A stretch of 64,000 nt of DNA, taken from the NCBI GenBank assembly GCA_030248225.1, contig JASANE010012469.1, forward strand, positions 1 to 64,000, given 5' to 3'. Below the pieces are notes generated by a model. That model made no database searches, was not told where the DNA came from, and saw only the letters and a program-made list of their open reading frames with translations. Made by a program: the position numbers and the translations under genes. Source of the stretch: Trileptium ribeirensis. Its lineage: Eukaryota > Nematoda > Enoplea > Enoplida > Thoracostomopsidae. Positions 39,687 through 50,650 of the stretch are shown here, one piece after another; within the stretch, counting starts at the first letter, position 1; every line of letters starts with the position of its first letter.

Positions 39687-39989
39687 CTATGTTACGCATA
39701 TAAATAGATAATTAGCTGATGACGTGTTACTAGCTGTATTCTTCGCGTAGTTTTTCAATGAGGGCTCCATTCGGACTACCGTTAGGTATTCATTGTTTTC
39801 CAAGACCCACCAAATGTGATAATACAACGTTTGAAGTTGTCGCTTGGTCCCACTACGTTGAAGCACCATAGGAAATGTTAGATCACTGAGAGTTATCCAT
39901 CCAATAATGCGCACCTTAAAGTATTCAGCAAAGCTGATTTGAATTCCAAATATTGTATTTCTTTTGATTACATGCGATCGTGGAAGGGC
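39687..39989 (-). CDS. Candidate 3' terminal exon of an unknown gene
   Basis: An open minus-strand frame of about 100 codons runs from a TAA near 39990 to a stop at 39687. It has two possible acceptors (TTTATAAG and ATCAAAAG). The translation is protein-like and rich in aromatic residues (IIGWITLSDLTF, TLYYHIWWVLENNEY). AATAAA occurs on the same strand at 39671-39666, only 16 bp after the stop. The family is not recognised. It could also be a transposon fragment. Confidence 0.35.
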   Translation of the reverse strand, partial: ALPRSHVIKRNTIFGIQISFAEYFKVRIIGWITLSDLTFPMVLQRSGTKRQLQTLYYHIWWVLENNEYLTVVRMEPSLKNYAKNTASNTSSANYLFICVT

Positions 39990-40132
39990 TTATAAATATA
40001 AAAGTATTTTTCTTACGGTTGGGTTTACCCCAGATAAAACATTAATTCGGCGAAAAGGAAATTTGACGCCTGTACTTGGTGAACTCAAAGACGCACATAA
40101 TCACAAAATTTCGTCTAATTTGTAGGAAACTA

Positions 40133-40476
40133 AAGGCGTGTTCACACGCTCAAACTTTTTGCTCAAATTTTGAGCTTAAAATTTGACCTCAAAATTTGAT
40201 CAATTTTTGATCAAAATTTGACGGTAATTTTTAACGAAAAATTGCGATATTTCAAAATTTGAGAACAAAATTTGAGCTCATACTTTTTCAAGTAATGAAT
40301 CTCTTCGATGATTGGCTACAAGAATATCCTTGAAAAGTTTGAACAGTGTTCACACATTCAAACTTACAAAAAACGCAGAAAAGATGCTTTCAAATTTTGA
40401 TCAACATTTGATCAAAATTTGAGCTCAAATTTTGATCAAAATTTGAGCAAAAGTTTTGAGCGTGTGAACACGCCTT
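40133..40476. mobile_element. MITE with TA duplication, copy 1
   Basis: AAGGCGTGTTCACACGCTCAAA at the left end is inverted at the right end (…GAGCGTGTGAACACGCCTT). TA flanks both sides (40131-40132 and 40477-40478), as for Tc1/mariner-like elements. The interior is almost wholly composed of TTTGAGC / TTTGATC words in both orientations, so the strand can fold over most of its length. Confidence 0.8.
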
Positions 40477-41630
40477 TAATTGCAATCTAGAAATCATTAA
40501 CAGATTGGAACTGCTACTACTCCTAGTAAGTCATAGTATAAAACAGCCAAATTAGAAACCAATTTTATAATTTTTTCTGCTAAAGATAGGTCATAATGTT
40601 TCTTGGTTACTGTATTAATAAAGATTTTTATTACTTCAACGACTATAGCTGATATATCAGACTTCTTTAATTGTTACCACATATTGTTATTAACCATTGG
40701 CACATATAATTCTTAAAAAGCACTTGTGTCTTTTTTCCGTGAGCAAAGGTTAACCATCAACTCCCAGTTTTAGACCAAAATAAAGTCGAACTTGGTTATT
40801 TCAGCCTCTGCTATGGTATCCGCTTAAGTTATTTGTAAAAGATTTTCATAATACAGGCGCGGGTTATTGCAACTGCGGACGTAATAACTGACCGATGGTC
40901 CCTTTAACGACAGATTAAGAGTGTAAAATTATCAAACTTTTTTCAAAATTGCGTTGGTATCGCGGTTGCTGTTATAGCTCGAATATCATATTGAATCGCA
41001 ACGATTGCCGGTATTTGGCTTGAATTTTATAAGCGGGTTTACCTATAATTCTTAACACACCTCCAATATGCCCAATAGATAGCCCATATTCAGATGCATG
41101 ATCCTGGGCAAAGATTCGCGCATATTTCGCTGTCATAATGGCTTTAGAATAGTTTGGTACATTTGGGTCAAGTTTTCACGTTCATATGTCGGTCTTGTGA
41201 GAATCGTGTACGATATCATCGCGAGATTTCTGATATGACTCCGAAATATTCGAAACTATTTTCTGTAGCAGAACCGGCAAATCTTGTGAGGTCATCTGGC
41301 TAACCAATGTTTAAAAGGAATTAGTGTTAATCCCAACGATTTTCAACCCAGCAATTAGTTTTAAATCTGTGCAGCTGTTGTCACATTTCTAGCGCTAAAC
41401 TGCAAAACTCATTCAGCTTGGATACTAAAAAGCATTTCTTAACTAGGAAAAACTTATTCGGCTGGTGTTGCTAATGTCACACTTTCCAGTGACAAATACT
41501 CTATGAGAATTTTATTATAATCGGTCCATTTATTGCGACGAGAATTCAAGTATAATGATTTTTATATAAGTCCACATATTCTGCACCAGGTGTAGAACAA
41601 CACAATTTTTCAAGCTTTAATCAGCCAAAA
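40477..41630. other. Intergenic, nothing recognised
   Basis: AT-rich, without open frames of interest. Confidence 0.5.
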
Positions 41631-41634
41631 TTTT

Positions 41635-42065
41635 GCTGTTATATATAGTCTCAGAGGGGGTAGCAGGTTCATTATTTGGAGGAAGTGCTGAGGTGAGGTC
41701 ATCCCAGGAAGGGATCAGCCGGGCAAGGGGAGTTGAGTCGTCAGGGATGGATAAATTTTTGAAAGTTTTTGGAACACAAAATTTTAAAAATCTATTTACC
41801 AATTTTACCTTAACTTTTGCCAATTTTCTCCAGCTTTCGCCCAATTTTTGCTCATTTTCCACGATTTTTGCCTATTTTGGGAAGGTTGGAGAGGTGTGGG
41901 GCGGTGCCAGATCTCAGGACGATCACGCTACCTATCGGGAGGATTGGGGACGCCCTGCGGGGGATCTGAGCCCCAGGGAATACTCCTCCTATGAGCATGT
42001 GTGGTTAATTACTAGTCGTTGTGAAGTCTATATTAAGCATCCATCGCTGTGTAGCGTTCTTTTCT
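41635..42065. repeat. G-rich block with TTTTTGCC-rich core, copy 1
   Basis: A GC-rich part (GGGGGTAGCAGG, GGGGCGGTGCC) brackets about 110 bp of degenerate CCAATTTTTGCC-like words. The same layout recurs at 44780-45010 and, inverted, at about 51540-51900. A frame at 41633-42070 exists only because this tract lacks stops. Confidence 0.4.
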
Positions 42066-42302
42066 ATTAAAATGTTTTTCAAATGATTGGACAAGCAGAA
42101 CGACAAAATAACTAATAATAAAGCGCAGAGCCAATTTTAAAGTTTGGCGATCGGTTCTGGGGTAAATCAGTGCTTCATATGTGATGTATAGCTTTTAAAA
42201 CTCGAAACTGGGGAATAATTTTCCACCTCAAATGTCAAACGATCACTAAGTGGCTATTGAACGGTTTTGAAGTAATCGTAAATACTGAAATATTTTGTTT
42301 CT

Positions 42303-42442
42303 TAATGATTTGTGTTGTCCAAAACACCAATTTTATGTTCTTTTTTATGTTTTCGGATGGCTGGTATGCCGAACAAGCCATCGCCAGTCGGTAACGACGA
42401 AATTGTTTGATTGGGGGCGCACCATAAATTTTACTCATGCAT
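42303..42442. repeat. Dispersed block shared with 34237-34365
   Basis: Shared words include CCAAAACACCAATTTTATG, CCGAACAAGC and an ATTTTACTCATGC-like end. Class unknown. Confidence 0.5.
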
Positions 42443-42552
42443 TGTTTCGTTGTCACTGGAATATGTGCATCGATCGCGATTGTGGAAAAATAATTGAAAA
42501 ACGGTAGTTTCAATAAGGTATCCTCTGACCGGCTAGTAATAATACTTATATA

Positions 42553-43100
42553 ATGCGCGAGTAAACTTAAGATGCGCCCATCGACTATCCTATTTTGTAA
42601 AAGCCGATAGCGAAGCGCAAACCGTTGTTACGTAACAAATGTGGAAATTTTATGGACTTTTCGATAACAGAAAATTGGCAAAATCAGAAACAAGCACCTA
42701 AAATTACTGCTTGTATTCGAACAGAATTTTGGCGATTATGGATTTGCAGTGAAAACTGTTATCGAACGCCTATCAGTTTCTGATTCGTATTTGTCTGTGT
42801 TCGCGAACAAATTTAACGTAATACTGACGTCACAAATCAATCGTTCATGTTGTTTACATTACAGTGTTCGCGAGCAAATTCAGCGAATCCAAATCCGGTA
42901 GATTTTCGTTCGCAAACAATTCGGTAATTTTATTTGAATTTTCGCGAACACAAATTCACCGGATTACTATCACAGAGTATTGTGTTCGCGAACAATTTTG
43001 CGCCGGATTATGGTTTACCAAAAAACATTCAGTAACAGATTTTTAACCGAAATAGCAAAATAGGATTATTGATGGGCGTGGGTTAAGTTTACTCTCGCAT
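42553..43100. mobile_element. Inverted-repeat element (MITE) with TTCGCGAACAA words
   Basis: The left end ATGCGCGAGTAAACTTAA is inverted at the right end (TTAAGTTTACTCTCGCAT), and the match continues inward with GCCCATC..ATCCTATTTTG for about 45 bp. The interior repeats the palindromic word TTCGCGAACAA at least four times. No unambiguous target duplication. Confidence 0.7.
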
Positions 43101-44009
43101 AAACAATCACTATAAATTTTTTACTTTAGAGAAACACATATAAAACTTTTAGCACGTCAGATACAATCTATTCTAAATACATATAATGTATTTGAATATT
43201 TGACTATAACTTATTTCACTTGCCGAAAAAGTGTCCGCGTGGCGTTGGCGACCAGTGTCTGTTAAAAGACATCGCACTTTTGTAATGGTGTCATAACTCT
43301 TTTGATCAAAGTTTAACGAAACATGCAGTTTGTGGCATTACAACAAAAAACGGCTTTAGTGAGGTGAGTTCCGGTGGCCAGCTGTAGACAGAGTTTCATT
43401 TTTGAATCTTTTGGGTATTAAACATATTTCAATAAAGTCTGAAAGATTTGTTTTATCTTTCTATGTGATATTGCTTTACTACAACACTTGAAAGTAAAAG
43501 CAACACACTCTAAGTTTTCCGGTAGCGCTTGCACGAAGTTAGAAAGCAAGCATTATATGTTTTATTTGCCTGTAACCGTCAAATTTGCTCACAGTTCACA
43601 TAATGTATGTACATAGTCTTTTCACACCCTTAGCTACCAATTTGGCGCGAATTAACTGTAACAGACACCGTGTGTAGCTATTGTTGTTCAATAGTCGATT
43701 GTGGTGTCTAGTATTATTTAAATTATCGATTTTTGTATCTATGATCGATGAAGAAATAATGCGTCACATTGCCAATAAGACTGCAAGAAGACACGGTGTG
43801 CTTGACACTGTCGAAATATGGCAATACTTCTAGCTAGCTACCTTTAAAAATTTATAAAAGACATGATGCAACTAAGACACCCTATTGTCGACAGTGCGCC
43901 TGACAATGTGTCATGTACATAGGTTCCAAACGTTGGAGACATTATAACGTGAACACCGTATTAACTCTACGAGTGAAAGCGATGTGCGCAAACCACTCAG
44001 TCTGAGTTG
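43101..44009. other. Intergenic, nothing recognised
   Basis: No ORF or repeat that I can name. Confidence 0.45.
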
Positions 44010-44110
44010 TCTAGGAGCTGGTGTTCGAAAATTTCAGGAACCTCGCAAAGAGAGTGAATGAAATCACACGTGCAAACGCACGCCGCGCTATAAACTCAGT
44101 TAACAAAACG
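44010..44110 (-). repeat. SINE-like family, partial copy without tRNA head
   Basis: Carries the body words shared with the three copies below: AACCTCGCAAAG, ACACGTGCAAACGCACGCCG, TATAAACTCAG. Confidence 0.5.
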
Positions 44111-44779
44111 CGTCGCCATGTGCATCGATGTTAGTCTCTGTTATACTTGTAGGGTTTAATCAAATTTTCGTAAGTTCTAAATGTGCCGTAGGCCTTTTAG
44201 TCAATATCTGGACTAATACTACTCAGTACATTCAGCGCCGTACACATTTAGTCGTCTGCATATAGGTGTTACGTGTTACGAACCTGTATACAGAGATATT
44301 GTTGTTTTGAATATAAGGTTGAAAGATATATTGAAAGAAATCTTTTTTTTTCAAATTTTTCAGAAATTTCGGTTATACGCAAGTAAATGTTTTTGTGCAT
44401 AAGTACCTTAAAATTTGGACTAAATTCTAGAACTACATATAATAAGAACGAAGACTAGTTCAATTTGATAAACTATCGTGGTATCGGTTCGGTATAATGC
44501 GATAAACCGGCATCGTTTTTCCACACCAAAATAAAAAATGCATTACCCCACTTAGCGATAAAGCACTGACATCATCGAAATTGATTGCTATTATTGAAAT
44601 TTGAATGCTGCAGCAGAGTACCGACATATAGTTGACTTAAGTTAAAGCTATTAAGATGTTATAAATAGGCTATTTTAGCAATTTATTGATATTGCTCTTT
44701 AAGCCAACTGAAAAAATACTTCATTATTGCAGAAGGCTATATACATAATTGGTGCCGAAGGACCATCGGCTTTGGTGGG

Positions 44780-45015
44780 TGCTGTAAATGGTCTCGGCAG
44801 AGTAAGGTCCTCGGGTTGAGGGTATTTTTATGAAATTTTCAGTAACTCACAGTTTTTCGCAATTTTTTTAAAATTTACCCCAATATTTGCGATCAATTTT
44901 TTTGTAATTTGCCATATTTTTCCAATTTTACTCTTATTTTTGCCAATTTTACACCTATTTTTGATAATTTATGCTAAAAATTTCCGTGCGCCTGCAGCAG
45001 CGGGGGAGGGGGATG
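44780..45015. repeat. G-rich block with TTTTTGCC-rich core, copy 2
   Basis: Same layout as 41635-42065: GGTCCTCGGGTTGAGGG, about 110 bp of CCAATTTT/TTTTTGCC words, then CGGGGGAGGGGGATGC. Confidence 0.4.
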
Positions 45016-45040
45016 CACAGACTTGGGTCAAGGGAAGAAT

Positions 45041-45440
45041 TAACCTACTAGGGGTTCCATCTTCTGCTTCCTCATCGACTTTTTATGTTATACGTGTTGC
45101 GACGAAAGAATAAGTGGGATGTCTTTAAGTTTTAAAAAGTATATATATACTGATTAAATCAATTTAAGAAGAAGCATTAACCTACTAGGGGTTCCATCTT
45201 CTGCTTCCTCATCGACTTTTATGTTATACGTGTTGCGACGAAAGAATAAGTGGGGTGTCTTTAAGTTTTAAAAAGTATATATACTGATTAAATCAATTTA
45301 AGAAGAAGAATTAACCTACTAGGGGTTCCATCTTCTGCTTCCTCATCGACTTTTTATGTTATACGTGTTGCGACGAAAGAATAAGTGGGGTGTCTTTAAG
45401 TGTTAAAAACTATATACTGCTTAAATCAATTTATAATTAA
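45041..45440 (+). repeat. Tandem repeat, three units of about 135 bp
   Basis: Units begin TAACCTACTAGGGGTTCC at 45041, 45178 and 45312 and share GTTATACGTGTTGCGACGAA. They differ mainly in the length of a TA run. Confidence 0.9.
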
Positions 45441-45861
45441 TATAATTTTTAGAGTTAATGTTTAGAAATACTATTTTGGTGGTTCATTTTGAATCTTTGT
45501 AAACTAGATGCTTCGTTGGCACCGCATGGTTTGTGCTGATTGCAAAAGTTTCGCCAAGTGGATTGGATATTTCGATGCTGCGTTGATATTTTACATGGTA
45601 AACCATGTTATATTAGACGATACCGCATCGCTGTACAGTTCACATTGCGGCAGAGATATGTTTTCTAAAAGCATTGCAATTATCACGTATTTCGCAAATA
45701 CTGCAACCGGACACGAGCACTACATACAATATTGAATGAAACAGCGCACGAACCAAATCTAATATGTCATCAATATCCATGGATTTTGTCTTAAATGCAA
45801 AAGTTGATATGTGTATTTAATCCTTTCTCTAGTGAATTATTGTGGATTTCGTGCATTGAAG

Positions 45862-46075
45862 AACCTTCTGCCGCTGCGGAAAATTGAACCGGGATCGTTT
45901 CTGTGAGAGCCTTTGTATAATTAGCCACTACAGTACTTAGGTGCTGTTGCTCCGTGCTTTAAGAAACCTCGCAAAGCGAGCGGACAACGCAATTACACGC
46001 ACGCAAAAAAGTTAGCGCATCGCGTTCCAATACATGTTGTTACAAACGTGTGATTATGACTCTACGTAGGAAAGT
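45862..46075 (-). repeat. tRNA-derived SINE-like element, copy 1
   Basis: On the minus strand an A-box-like segment (GTGGCTAATTATAC near 45925) precedes a B box GATCCCGGTTCAATTTTCC (about 45896-45878). The adjoining body shares AACCTCGCAAAGCGAGCG and an ACGCACG-containing block with the copies at 46535 and 50462. Poly-A or tail details are unclear. Confidence 0.6.
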
Positions 46076-46534
46076 GTTCAAGCGTTTCTCTTAGTTTTTG
46101 CAAAAAATGTGGCGACGTTGCGCTTTACAAGCGTATTTTACCCGTTATTGCATCTTTACCCTTAATTTATGCATCCTGACTGACAGTCAGTTTACTAACG
46201 GTAGGTAAACTTATCCAATACATATTAAAATTTGTTCTTCGGATACAGAGCGGGACACGGTTCCATATAGCATATTTACCTATAGTATGCAGTCAATTCT
46301 TTCCTAATATACATTTACAAATGAAATAAGTTTAGATATAAACGGGTAAGTCACTACAAGCAGGTGTTGAGAGATCTTGACGGATGTCCATTTACAGATC
46401 ATGAAACAGAATTTTCATTTACAATATGAGCAGTTTATGTAGTTATTAAATTTGTGTTGTTATCTATACCTAATCCATGTTTTGTCCAAGGAGACTGAGT
46501 CGCATGAATTAATGTGAATTTCGTACAATTTTGA

Positions 46535-46745
46535 ACAAACCGTTGCCGTAGCAGCGGTTTGAACATGGATTGTTTGGCTGCCAGTCTAATACGCTGGTGG
46601 CTACGCTATTTGTTAGTTGTTCTTCAGTTCCTCTTAAAGCGAGCGAATAAAAACACATGTGCAAACGCACGCCCCACTAGAAACTCGGCAAGCTTCTCAT
46701 TGTACGCATTGTACGCGAGTTTATTATAAATGTGTGACTCTAAGC
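46535..46745 (-). repeat. tRNA-derived SINE-like element, copy 2
   Basis: B box-like ATCCATGTTCAAACCGCTGC (minus strand), A-box-like GTAGCCACCAGCGTATTAG, then AAAGCGAGCGAATAAAAACA and GTGCAAACGCACGCC in the body. Confidence 0.6.
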
Positions 46746-48169
46746 AGGAAAGAGTTAAATCACTATAGCGTTTCAACTGCGCCTGTATCTAACATAGCAA
46801 ATAAATGCAACTAGCTAAGAAAGCTGGTTACTAAAATGTTCTAGCTACTACCACACCAGGTAGCTTAAATATGCAATACTATCAAGTTTTAATAATATTA
46901 TTCCTTAATAGTCTCAATCAATAACAACAACCGTTCCAGTTTTGCTGTTGATATTACTTGAAGATCCCGGATTAGCGTAATTTAAACCTACCGAAACTGA
47001 TAAGCACAGCTGAAGTGTGACATCGCTAAGTAACTAAATCACCATGCTTTGATGCATTATCAAGCTACGATGATCAGTACTACTTATTTATTAATAATAA
47101 TATAAAAGAGAGTTTATTCACCTGAGAAAGACTAATCTATTGCAAACGATAACGATTTATATGGTTTTTAGTGCCCTGAGAAAAATTTAGCAGCACATCG
47201 TAATCGCTTGCCTAGTCAATAGTCAATAATAAGGCGTACAAATTTCAGCAAACTCAACAGATGTATATATACTTGGTATTACCAACAGTTTTGCGCTGGA
47301 TTATGGTTTACCAAAAAACTTTTAGTAGCAGATTTTTAAACGAAATAGCAAAATAGGATTATCGATGGGCGTGGGTTAAGTTTACTCTCGCATAACCGGA
47401 GTTGAGGAACCATTGAGTGATTTACATATTTAAGATAAAATAACAACAATTTTCAAATAACCTCCGTGGATTTTAATTCTAATAGTGTCTTTTGATGTTC
47501 TTAACTGTATGATTTTGACCTCGTCTAAAGGTATTTGACGTTGTTGATATATATTATTTAATAACAAATGATGGCAGGATCATCTCAGTGGATCCGCTTG
47601 TTTCATATAAAGTAACTAGGCAGCAACTTACTAACCAGGGAAAGGATGAATTTCCGTTGAAATATTCGACTTAGCTTGTCAGCCGATTCAAACGGCATAT
47701 AAAATTATATATTCGGAAAATTTTTGAAAAAATTTCATAGCAAAGCACGATCACGATTTAAACAAATTTTTTTATCAAATGACCATTTTTAAACCTTCTC
47801 AGTGAACTGAGTGAGATGGTATTAAATTTAGCGTTGTAGTCTAAAAAAATAGCTGAATAAGGCTTGGAAGCGCGGTGTTCTGAAAGAATAGATCCGCATT
47901 AGCTAGTTTTTACAGTAAAACATGAAAGTTTTGCATTTCTTTGCGCTACGTAGCAATAACTCTATGACATATCACACAGAAACAGGTTAATTTATTTTAA
48001 TAATTACTTCAACTACTTTTCCTTTCAAAGTTTTTATATTGTATTTCTGTCTTTAACATCAGTTTTAGCTTCAGCTTTACTCACAGTTTGTCTGACTTAC
48101 TAAAAGTTCAATTTTTGGCGCTGCATATTCCTTTTTGTCAAATTACCATTTTTAAAGTTAACCCATGTT
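46746..48169. repeat. Mostly unassigned; solo MITE end at 47283-47393
   Basis: 47283-47393 is a right-end fragment of the element at 42553-43100, almost identical through GATGGGCGTGGGTTAAG to CTCTCGCAT. The remainder shows nothing recognisable. Confidence 0.55.
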
Positions 48170-48640
48170 TCACCTGGATTCGCCTACGCCCATTGATGTG
48201 AGGGGGGAGCGCAGAGCCCGCTTGATTCGCGATATCCATTGATTACGATCCATTGCTCGACCATGACGTGTATAGGCGCTCTTTGACAGTGTCTCTAGAG
48301 ATGTTTTTGAATAGCGGCTCCATCTGCGTTGGCACTTAGAGTATCCAGGTTGTAAAGGCTTGTTTACTGGCACGTTCTTTTTCTTTTTGTTCTCTTTGTT
48401 TTTATTAGCTGGGTATCAGCCATCCTTCGTATATGGCCCACCCATGGCAGACGCATTGTTGTATTTGATGGCAAAATACTGAAATTTCTGTTGACCAAGC
48501 CACACAGGGCGTGGTTAGAAGTGTGACTGAGTAGCGTTACGCCACGTATTTTGAGCAGGCAATTGCATTGAAACACTTCTAGCCTGCGGTACGTTGAATG
48601 CTTGGGAGACTAAGTCCCAGCACCGTGTGGTAGATCAGGG
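48170..48640 (-). pseudogene. LINE ORF2 C-terminal fragment (RTE-like), broken
   Basis: On the minus strand, EVFQCNCLLKIRGVTLLSH precedes RLPWVGHIRRMADTQLIKT. These match the RCLRxILGI and RWxGHVxRM blocks after the reverse transcriptase of many LINEs. After a frameshift near 48370 a second frame carries AMDRNQWISRIKRAL, like the usual AQDRNKWR block. The catalytic domain is absent, so this is a 5'-truncated dead copy. The clade is inferred from motif wording only. Confidence 0.68.
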
Positions 48641-50061
48641 AGGAGTCACGAGTCGAATGCTCTGAGCTTCGTTGCTATGTCTATTAAAGCTTATATTTAA
48701 CTTTCGGACGGCTGAATTTACCAATCTATACTGCTTTCAAATACTGCGTTTGTGCTGGATAAATTTTCAGCGAATAAAAATCTCTTGTTTTAATAACTTA
48801 ACTTATTTTTTGTCTTAAATCAAGCATACTTTCTAGTATCTCCATTCCAAACACAACTCGAAGTAATCGCCATAGATTGTTCTATGGTTACTAAAACTTT
48901 AAGAAAAACGCAAACTACGGTTTGTAGGCACACGTCATCTTTCTCAAACAGAAAAAAGCATCTCTCCCGTGGGAAATCCGCAGTAATTATATATTCGCCA
49001 AAAAATAAAACTTTTGCGTCCGTCAAAAATAAAAATAAAAATGAAAGCGTATTTTGGTTTTATGTCTATAGAGCTGCATATCATTACACCCGAACAAAGT
49101 TTCACAAATATTTTTTCAGCAAAACATTTGTGATTTGGGAAAAGAACAACACAACAACAACAAAACACGAATCTAAACGTGATGTTTGAACGTGACCTTT
49201 GAAAAAGGGTTTTGATATCTTCAAAATAATAATAAAGCTCTATAATGTTCCAATAACTCAAAACTTATTATAATACGATTTTAGTTTTGCCTTATCATCA
49301 ACTTTAGGATAGAAAAGAATAAGGCAAAACTATAAAGCGGAACTTATATATAGTTATGGCAGAATAATTTTGCTTTCGAGAAATCAGGTACATATGATTT
49401 TAAGAGGAAATTCATTTGATTTTTCTCAAACTGAAAGGACATATCAAAAAAAACTGATTTTAGAGTATTATCTATTATGAAATGAACTGTTTATCTGAGT
49501 AGATTGTACCACGTTGATTTATTCAGCGGGGAATGTAAAGCCAGCTCGCCAGTTCCACAACAAAACGTTAGAACCTTTTGAGCTACGACTTCTTATTGAT
49601 ATGCTCATAAGCAGTATTACTTACGATATAGAAAAGCATTTAATAATTTTGCTGGCTTCCAAGTAACTATCATATTTTGGAGATCAACTTAGGGTTTGTC
49701 AGTGTATGTGTGCACGGCTCAGGATGCGTTTGCATTGCGGCCTGATTTGATCCAAATCCCACGCATATTTTATAGTATGATGTAGTATGAAAACACATAT
49801 ACATACAAACATATGCGGTAGGTATAGAGTTTGGTCGTATCAGATTGAATGTAATATGAACAGAGATCGAAGCATATCGAAACAGATTAGATGGAATCGG
49901 ACGCATTGTGAACAAAACCTAAGCCTTTATGTAATCACCGATCCTCTTAAACATTCTAAGCAGCACCAAACTCTTTTTAGTCGCGGATACAGAGATAAGC
50001 CGTTTTCATACATTATAGTGCTTCCTCTTCAGCTGGAATTTGTAACAGAAATAAATTATTC
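48641..50061. other. Intergenic, nothing recognised
   Basis: Overlapping frames on both strands at 48820-49261 and 49670-50104 lack domains. Confidence 0.45.
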
Positions 50062-50063
50062 TA

Positions 50064-50188
50064 AAGGCGTTTTCACGTGCTCATACTTTTTGTTCAAATT
50101 TTGAAATATCCCAATTTTCCTTTAAAAATCACGGTCAAATTTTGAGCTCAAAATTTGAGCAAAAAGTTTGAGCGTGTGAACACACCTT
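50064..50188. mobile_element. MITE of the 40133 family, copy 2, shortened
   Basis: Left end AAGGCGTTTTCACGTGCTCA and right end GAGCGTGTGAACACACCT match the 344-bp copy at 40133-40476, with most of the foldback interior missing. The flanking TA is clear on the left and imperfect on the right. Confidence 0.75.
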
Positions 50189-50461
50189 AACTCATTGTAT
50201 GAAATTCTGTGAGCCCTATTTTTCTTTTGTAGCATTAACGAATATTTACCGTAACAATTTACTACAATTATTAGAAATAAATGAAATCAACATCAGAAAC
50301 GTTTCAACTCATCAATCCCAATAATATCCGAAATTCGTTCTGGCGGAAATTATGAAAATCATTAAGCCATTTCAGCCGTAAAACGTTTGTTTTTGGATAC
50401 GCTAAATGTTGGTTAACATTTTTCGCATGAAGTAATGTGTTTTTGTTTGGTCTCAAACAAA

Positions 50462-50650
50462 AATTTGCCACAGAGGCGGTATGAACCTGGATCGTTTTGA
50501 TGCGAGCTTCGTACGCCAGCCACTTAGCTATCTATACACGGTTGCTCAGTTCCTGAACTAACCTCTCAAACCGAGCGAGCAAATAAACAGAGTACGTACA
50601 AACGCACGCGTCGGACCAACTAGTTCGCTCATATCTATAATGTATGCTGT
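50462..50650 (-). repeat. tRNA-derived SINE-like element, copy 3
   Basis: Minus-strand A box TAGCTAAGTGGCTGGCG and B box GATCCAGGTTCATACC, then the family body (ACCTCTCAAACCGAGCGAGC, ACAAACGCACGCG on the plus strand). Confidence 0.65.

Noticed and set aside
41633..42070. A 145-codon + frame
   Set aside because: It consists of a G-rich low-complexity part and T-rich degenerate repeats (NFLQLSPNFCSF-like), a product of the dispersed repeat.
48820..49261. Overlapping frames near 100 codons on both strands
   Set aside because: AT-rich low-complexity Lys/Asn and Phe/Ile content typical of chance frames.
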